DNA of 25,828 nucleotides from Betaproteobacteria bacterium. Its GTDB lineage: Bacteria > Pseudomonadota > Gammaproteobacteria > Burkholderiales > SG8-39. Shown here one piece after another: positions 23,156 through 25,828 of this stretch. The DNA lies in contig JAAOZY010000170.1 of assembly GCA_012274205.1 (NCBI GenBank), forward strand, positions 1-25,828. Reading direction: 5' to 3'. A model generated the notes under the pieces. It was not told the DNA's origin. It searched no databases and saw nothing but the letters and a program-made list of their open reading frames with translations. Within the stretch, counting starts at the first letter, position 1, and the number at the start of each line of letters is the position of its first letter. The translations under genes and the position numbers were made by a program.

Positions 23156-23959
23156 ATGGCGACCAGAAAGCAAGTGACCCGGCAAATCACCCCCCCGTTC
23201 GGCTACGGCGAGGTCGTGCCGCTGCAGAAGGACCACAGAGTCGCGCTGCCCGCCCTTGGGGCGACGCCGGAGTTCTGTCGCTCGATCAATGCACTGGCGC
23301 TTTCCATCGCCGAATTCAGCGCGGCTGCGCGCGACTACCCGATCGTGTTCGCGAGCGCCGATGCGGGCGCCAGCTATTCGCCGGTCGCCGTGCTCGGCCT
23401 GGCCGATGGGCAGAACCTGTTCGTCGATGCATCCGGCGCCTGGGATAGCACGGCATATCTCCCGGCCTTTGTGCGGCGTTACCCGTTCTGCATTGCGGCG
23501 CTGCGCACCCAGGACGGCGAGCAAGCTGAGAAACTCGTTTGCGTTGAAAGCGGCCGCCTGGACCGCCGCGGCACGCCGCTGTTCGACGCCGGCGGCGAAC
23601 CGAGCCCGCAATGGCTGGCGGCGCAGCGCCTGCTGCAGGAGTACCAGAACGACCTGGAAGCGACTGCCCGCATGTGCGCCGCGCTCGGCGAACTGGACCT
23701 GCTTTCCCCTTTTACCTTCCAGGTGATGCAGGGCGAAGCGCCTGGACTGAGATTGCAGGGCATGTACCGCATCGACGAACACAAGCTCGAAGCGCTCAAA
23801 CCGGAAAAGCACAAGGCTCTGGTAAGCGGCGGGTTGATGGGCAAGATATACGCCCATATCCATTCGCTGGAGAATTTCGCCAGGCTGTATCAGCGCGCGG
23901 TGGCGCGTGCACGCGCGCCGGTGAAAGCGAAGCGGAAGAAGAAGCCCGTTTCGAAATGA
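23156..23959 (+). CDS. SapC family protein
   Basis: A 267-residue SapC-family protein. The name comes from the Campylobacter surface-layer locus, but the biochemical role is not settled. Recognisable parts are the N-terminal VVPLQKDHRVALP (about 21-33), a central FVRRYPFCIAAL (about 102-113) and FQVMQGEAPGLRLQGMYRIDE near 188-208. There is no signal peptide or membrane segment, and the C-terminus is strongly basic (VKAKRKKKPVSK). AAGGA five bases before ATG 23156 supports the start. It is convergent with the Nudix gene (55 bases). Confidence 0.87.
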   Translation: MATRKQVTRQITPPFGYGEVVPLQKDHRVALPALGATPEFCRSINALALSIAEFSAAARDYPIVFASADAGASYSPVAVLGLADGQNLFVDASGAWDSTAYLPAFVRRYPFCIAALRTQDGEQAEKLVCVESGRLDRRGTPLFDAGGEPSPQWLAAQRLLQEYQNDLEATARMCAALGELDLLSPFTFQVMQGEAPGLRLQGMYRIDEHKLEALKPEKHKALVSGGLMGKIYAHIHSLENFARLYQRAVARARAPVKAKRKKKPVSK

Positions 23960-23991
23960 AAGGACCTCCAGCGCGGGAAACTGCCGCCCGC

Positions 23992-24015
23992 GCGGCGCAT
24001 GGACCTCCGCGCCGC
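23992..24015. terminator. G+C-rich hairpin between convergent SapC and Nudix genes
   Basis: A 7-bp stem (23992-23998 with 24009-24015) with a 10-base loop lies in the 55-base convergent gap. No T-run follows, so it is only a weak candidate terminator. Confidence 0.3.
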
Positions 24016-24644
24016 TACGCGCTCAGCAGCGCGTAGAGGTTCATCAGCATCCCCGCGGTCGCGCCCCAGATATAGCGCTGCTCAAACGGCATGGCGTAAT
24101 AATGCCGGGTGCGGCCCTGGTACTGCAGGGTATTGCGCTGGTGGTTTGCCGGATCCAGGAAGAACGCCAGCGGCACTTCGAACGCCTCGGCCACCTCGAA
24201 TGCGTCGAGTTTGAGCGCGGGCGGCTCGCTTACCAGTCCGACCACGGGGATGACGCGATAGCCGGTCACCGTGGTGTATTCCGGCAGTTCCCCCAGCACT
24301 TCGACCAGCGCATGCGGCAGGCCGATTTCCTCGAAGGTCTCGCGCAGCGCCGTGGCCGCCGGGGACGCGTCGTGCGCTTCTGCGCGCCCGCCTGGAAAGC
24401 TGATCTGGCCGGCGTGGTCGTACAGGTGGTCGGTGCGCTGCGTGAGCAGGATGGTGAGCCCGGCGCCGCGCCGCACCAGCGGCACCAATACCGCCGCCGC
24501 GCGCAGCTGCTCGGCCGGGCGCCACAGATGGCCATCACCGCTTGCTATCGGCGCCACTGCACGGCCGGAGGCGAAGCACTGCCGCAGCCAGACTTCGCTG
24601 GCGCGTTCGCTCAAATCCGGCGAGGCTATGGTGCCTGTACTCAC
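24015..24644 (-). CDS. CoA pyrophosphatase (Nudix hydrolase, NudL/YeaB type)
   Basis: A 209-residue Nudix enzyme predicted to cut CoA and its derivatives to 3',5'-ADP and phosphopantetheine. The CoA-specific upstream motif LLTQRTDHLYDHAGQISFPGG occupies about 66-86 (with Tyr where many members have Arg). It runs into the Nudix helix at 85-109, ending RETFEEIGL with the metal-binding glutamates. The frame is open far upstream across the antisense of the next gene, but the conserved protein begins at GTG 24644. It lies 101 bases after the quinone oxidoreductase on the same strand and could be cotranscribed. Confidence 0.9.
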   Translation of the reverse strand: MSTGTIASPDLSERASEVWLRQCFASGRAVAPIASGDGHLWRPAEQLRAAAVLVPLVRRGAGLTILLTQRTDHLYDHAGQISFPGGRAEAHDASPAATALRETFEEIGLPHALVEVLGELPEYTTVTGYRVIPVVGLVSEPPALKLDAFEVAEAFEVPLAFFLDPANHQRNTLQYQGRTRHYYAMPFEQRYIWGATAGMLMNLYALLSA

Positions 24645-24745
24645 GCCGCGATTGTAGCCCGAAATGCGCCCGGTCCCCGACCGACTGCCGGCCGCGCGTG
24701 TGCCGATACGGCGCGCCGGGCCGCAGCAAGCGGAATGCCGCGCGC

Positions 24746-25720
24746 CTAGGGGATCAGCAGGGTCGAACCGGTGGTTTTGCGCGCTTCCAGGTCGCGGTGT
24801 GCCTGCACCGCATCCTTCAGCGCATAGCGCTGGCGCACTTCGATCTTCACCTTGCCCGACAACACGATGTCGAACAGGTCCTTGGCCGACGCCACCAGAT
24901 CCTCGCGTTTGGCGGTGTAATGCATCAGGCTGGGCCGCGTGAAAAACAGCGAGCCGCGCGAGGCGAGCATGCCCGAATCGAACGCCGGCGTCGGGCCGGA
25001 GGCGTTGCCAAAGCTCACCATCATTCCCAGCGGGCGCAGGCAGTCGAGCGAGCCGACGAAGGTATCCTTGCCGATCGAGTCGTACACCACGGGCAGCAGT
25101 GCGCCGCCGGTAATCTGCTTCACCCGCTCGGCGAAATTCTCGCGCGTATAGACGATGGCGTGATCGCAGCCGTGCGATTTCGCCAGTGCCGCCTTCTCGT
25201 CCGAACCGACGGTGCCGATCACCGTGGCGCCCAGCGCTTTTGCCCACTGGCAAACGATCAGTCCCACGCCGCCGGCCGCCGCATGGATGAGGATGGTGTC
25301 GCCCGGCTGAACCTTGTAGGTGCGCTTGAGCAGATATTGCGCCGTCATTCCCTGAAGCATCATCGCCGCGCCCTGTTCGAACGACAGGCCGTCGGGCAGA
25401 TTCACCAGCCGGTCGGCCGTCATCAGGCGTACTTCGGCATAGGCGCCGATCGGCGGTGCCGCATAGGCAACGCGGTCGCCCTTCTTGACATTGGTGACGC
25501 CCTCGCCCACCGCCTCGACCACGCCGGCGGCCTCCAGGCCGATGCCGCTGGGCAGCTGCAGCGGGTACAGGCCAGAGCGGTGATAGACGTCGATGTAGTT
25601 CAGTCCGCAGGCGTGGTGGCGCACGCGCGCCTGCCCCTTCCCGGGTTCGCCCACCTCGACCTCTTCCCATTGCATGACTTCGGGGCCGCCCTGCTTTTGT
25701 ATCCGGATTGCTTTTGACAT
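24746..25720 (-). CDS. qor: NADPH:quinone oxidoreductase, zinc-independent MDR family
   Basis: A 324-residue medium-chain dehydrogenase/reductase of the quinone-oxidoreductase branch, reducing quinones or activated carbonyls with NADPH. Features: GLNYIDVYHRSGLYP (39-53) and GLEAAGVVEAVGEGV (61-75) in the catalytic domain, and the nucleotide loop AAAGGVG (147-153) in the Rossmann domain. The zinc-ligand cysteines of alcohol dehydrogenases are absent, as expected. ATG 25720 fits the family N-terminus and a GGGAA-like ribosome site lies about 6-10 bases upstream. The remaining 108 bases to the window end (25721-25828) are its leader; I see no clear promoter there. Confidence 0.92.
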   Translation of the reverse strand: MSKAIRIQKQGGPEVMQWEEVEVGEPGKGQARVRHHACGLNYIDVYHRSGLYPLQLPSGIGLEAAGVVEAVGEGVTNVKKGDRVAYAAPPIGAYAEVRLMTADRLVNLPDGLSFEQGAAMMLQGMTAQYLLKRTYKVQPGDTILIHAAAGGVGLIVCQWAKALGATVIGTVGSDEKAALAKSHGCDHAIVYTRENFAERVKQITGGALLPVVYDSIGKDTFVGSLDCLRPLGMMVSFGNASGPTPAFDSGMLASRGSLFFTRPSLMHYTAKREDLVASAKDLFDIVLSGKVKIEVRQRYALKDAVQAHRDLEARKTTGSTLLIP

Positions 25721-25828
25721 GTTCTATTCCCAGCAAAAAGATTGGATTGCGAAAAATCGGCGGCGGGCTGCGTGCTGCCGGCTGGAGCCGTCCTTCGAAC
25801 GGAGGGACATGTTACAACAAAAAAATCC

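Noticed and set aside
24645..25736. N-terminal extension of the Nudix frame giving a 573-residue fusion
   Set aside because: The extra part overlaps the quinone oxidoreductase gene in another frame on the same strand and is low-complexity; the Nudix protein has its own GTG start at 24644.

Overview
The window looks like a high-GC betaproteobacterial chromosome, probably a metagenome contig. The evidence is strong G+C-rich codon bias with very long antisense open frames, and a housekeeping block (oligoribonuclease / Ste24-type M48 peptidase / pterin dehydratase / RsgA / CobD-CbiB-like protein) of a kind I associate with Burkholderiales and relatives. No phage, transposon, CRISPR array, tRNA or rRNA was seen. 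Base 1 looks like a real contig end: the first 65 bases form a perfect fold-back and the first gene has lost its N-terminus.

Left part (1-6.2 kb): a plus-strand three-gene catabolic operon (5'-truncated Gfo/Idh/MocA oxidoreductase, DUF993 TIM-barrel aldolase-like protein, sugar-isomerase-like TIM barrel) runs tail-to-tail into a minus-strand larC-larB-larA cluster. That cluster encodes the nickel-pincer-dependent racemase LarA and two of its three cofactor-making proteins; LarE is not here. Upstream of larC on the same strand lie a LuxR-type response regulator and a membrane sensor kinase (6.3-9.0 kb).

Middle (9.0-18.6 kb): an orphan lipoprotein with a TTG start and strong Shine-Dalgarno, ended by a clear hairpin terminator; a family III CoA-transferase; an intergenic stretch of nested hairpins; a small lipoprotein cytochrome c; a GAF-GAF-PAS-cyclase-TPR protein with the architecture of cyanobacterial CyaB1. 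The cyclase is translationally coupled to an upstream helical protein built from exact 36-residue repeats. Then come a flavin-reductase-like protein and, divergently, a D-2-hydroxyacid dehydrogenase (GlcD/DLD type) with a good promoter.

Right part (18.6-25.8 kb): orn on minus; a tightly overlapping plus-strand chain of M48 peptidase, pterin-4a-carbinolamine dehydratase, RsgA and a DUF2007 zinc-ribbon protein; a CobD/CbiB-family membrane protein whose 3' end is duplicated just downstream; a SapC-family protein; a CoA-type Nudix hydrolase; and a quinone oxidoreductase.

The strongest leads are the repeat protein plus CyaB1-like cyclase pair, the lar cluster without larE behind a two-component system, the DUF993 operon, and the duplicated gene tail. 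Intergenic gaps are short. The longest is the divergent space between the response regulator and the lipoprotein (about 310 bp).
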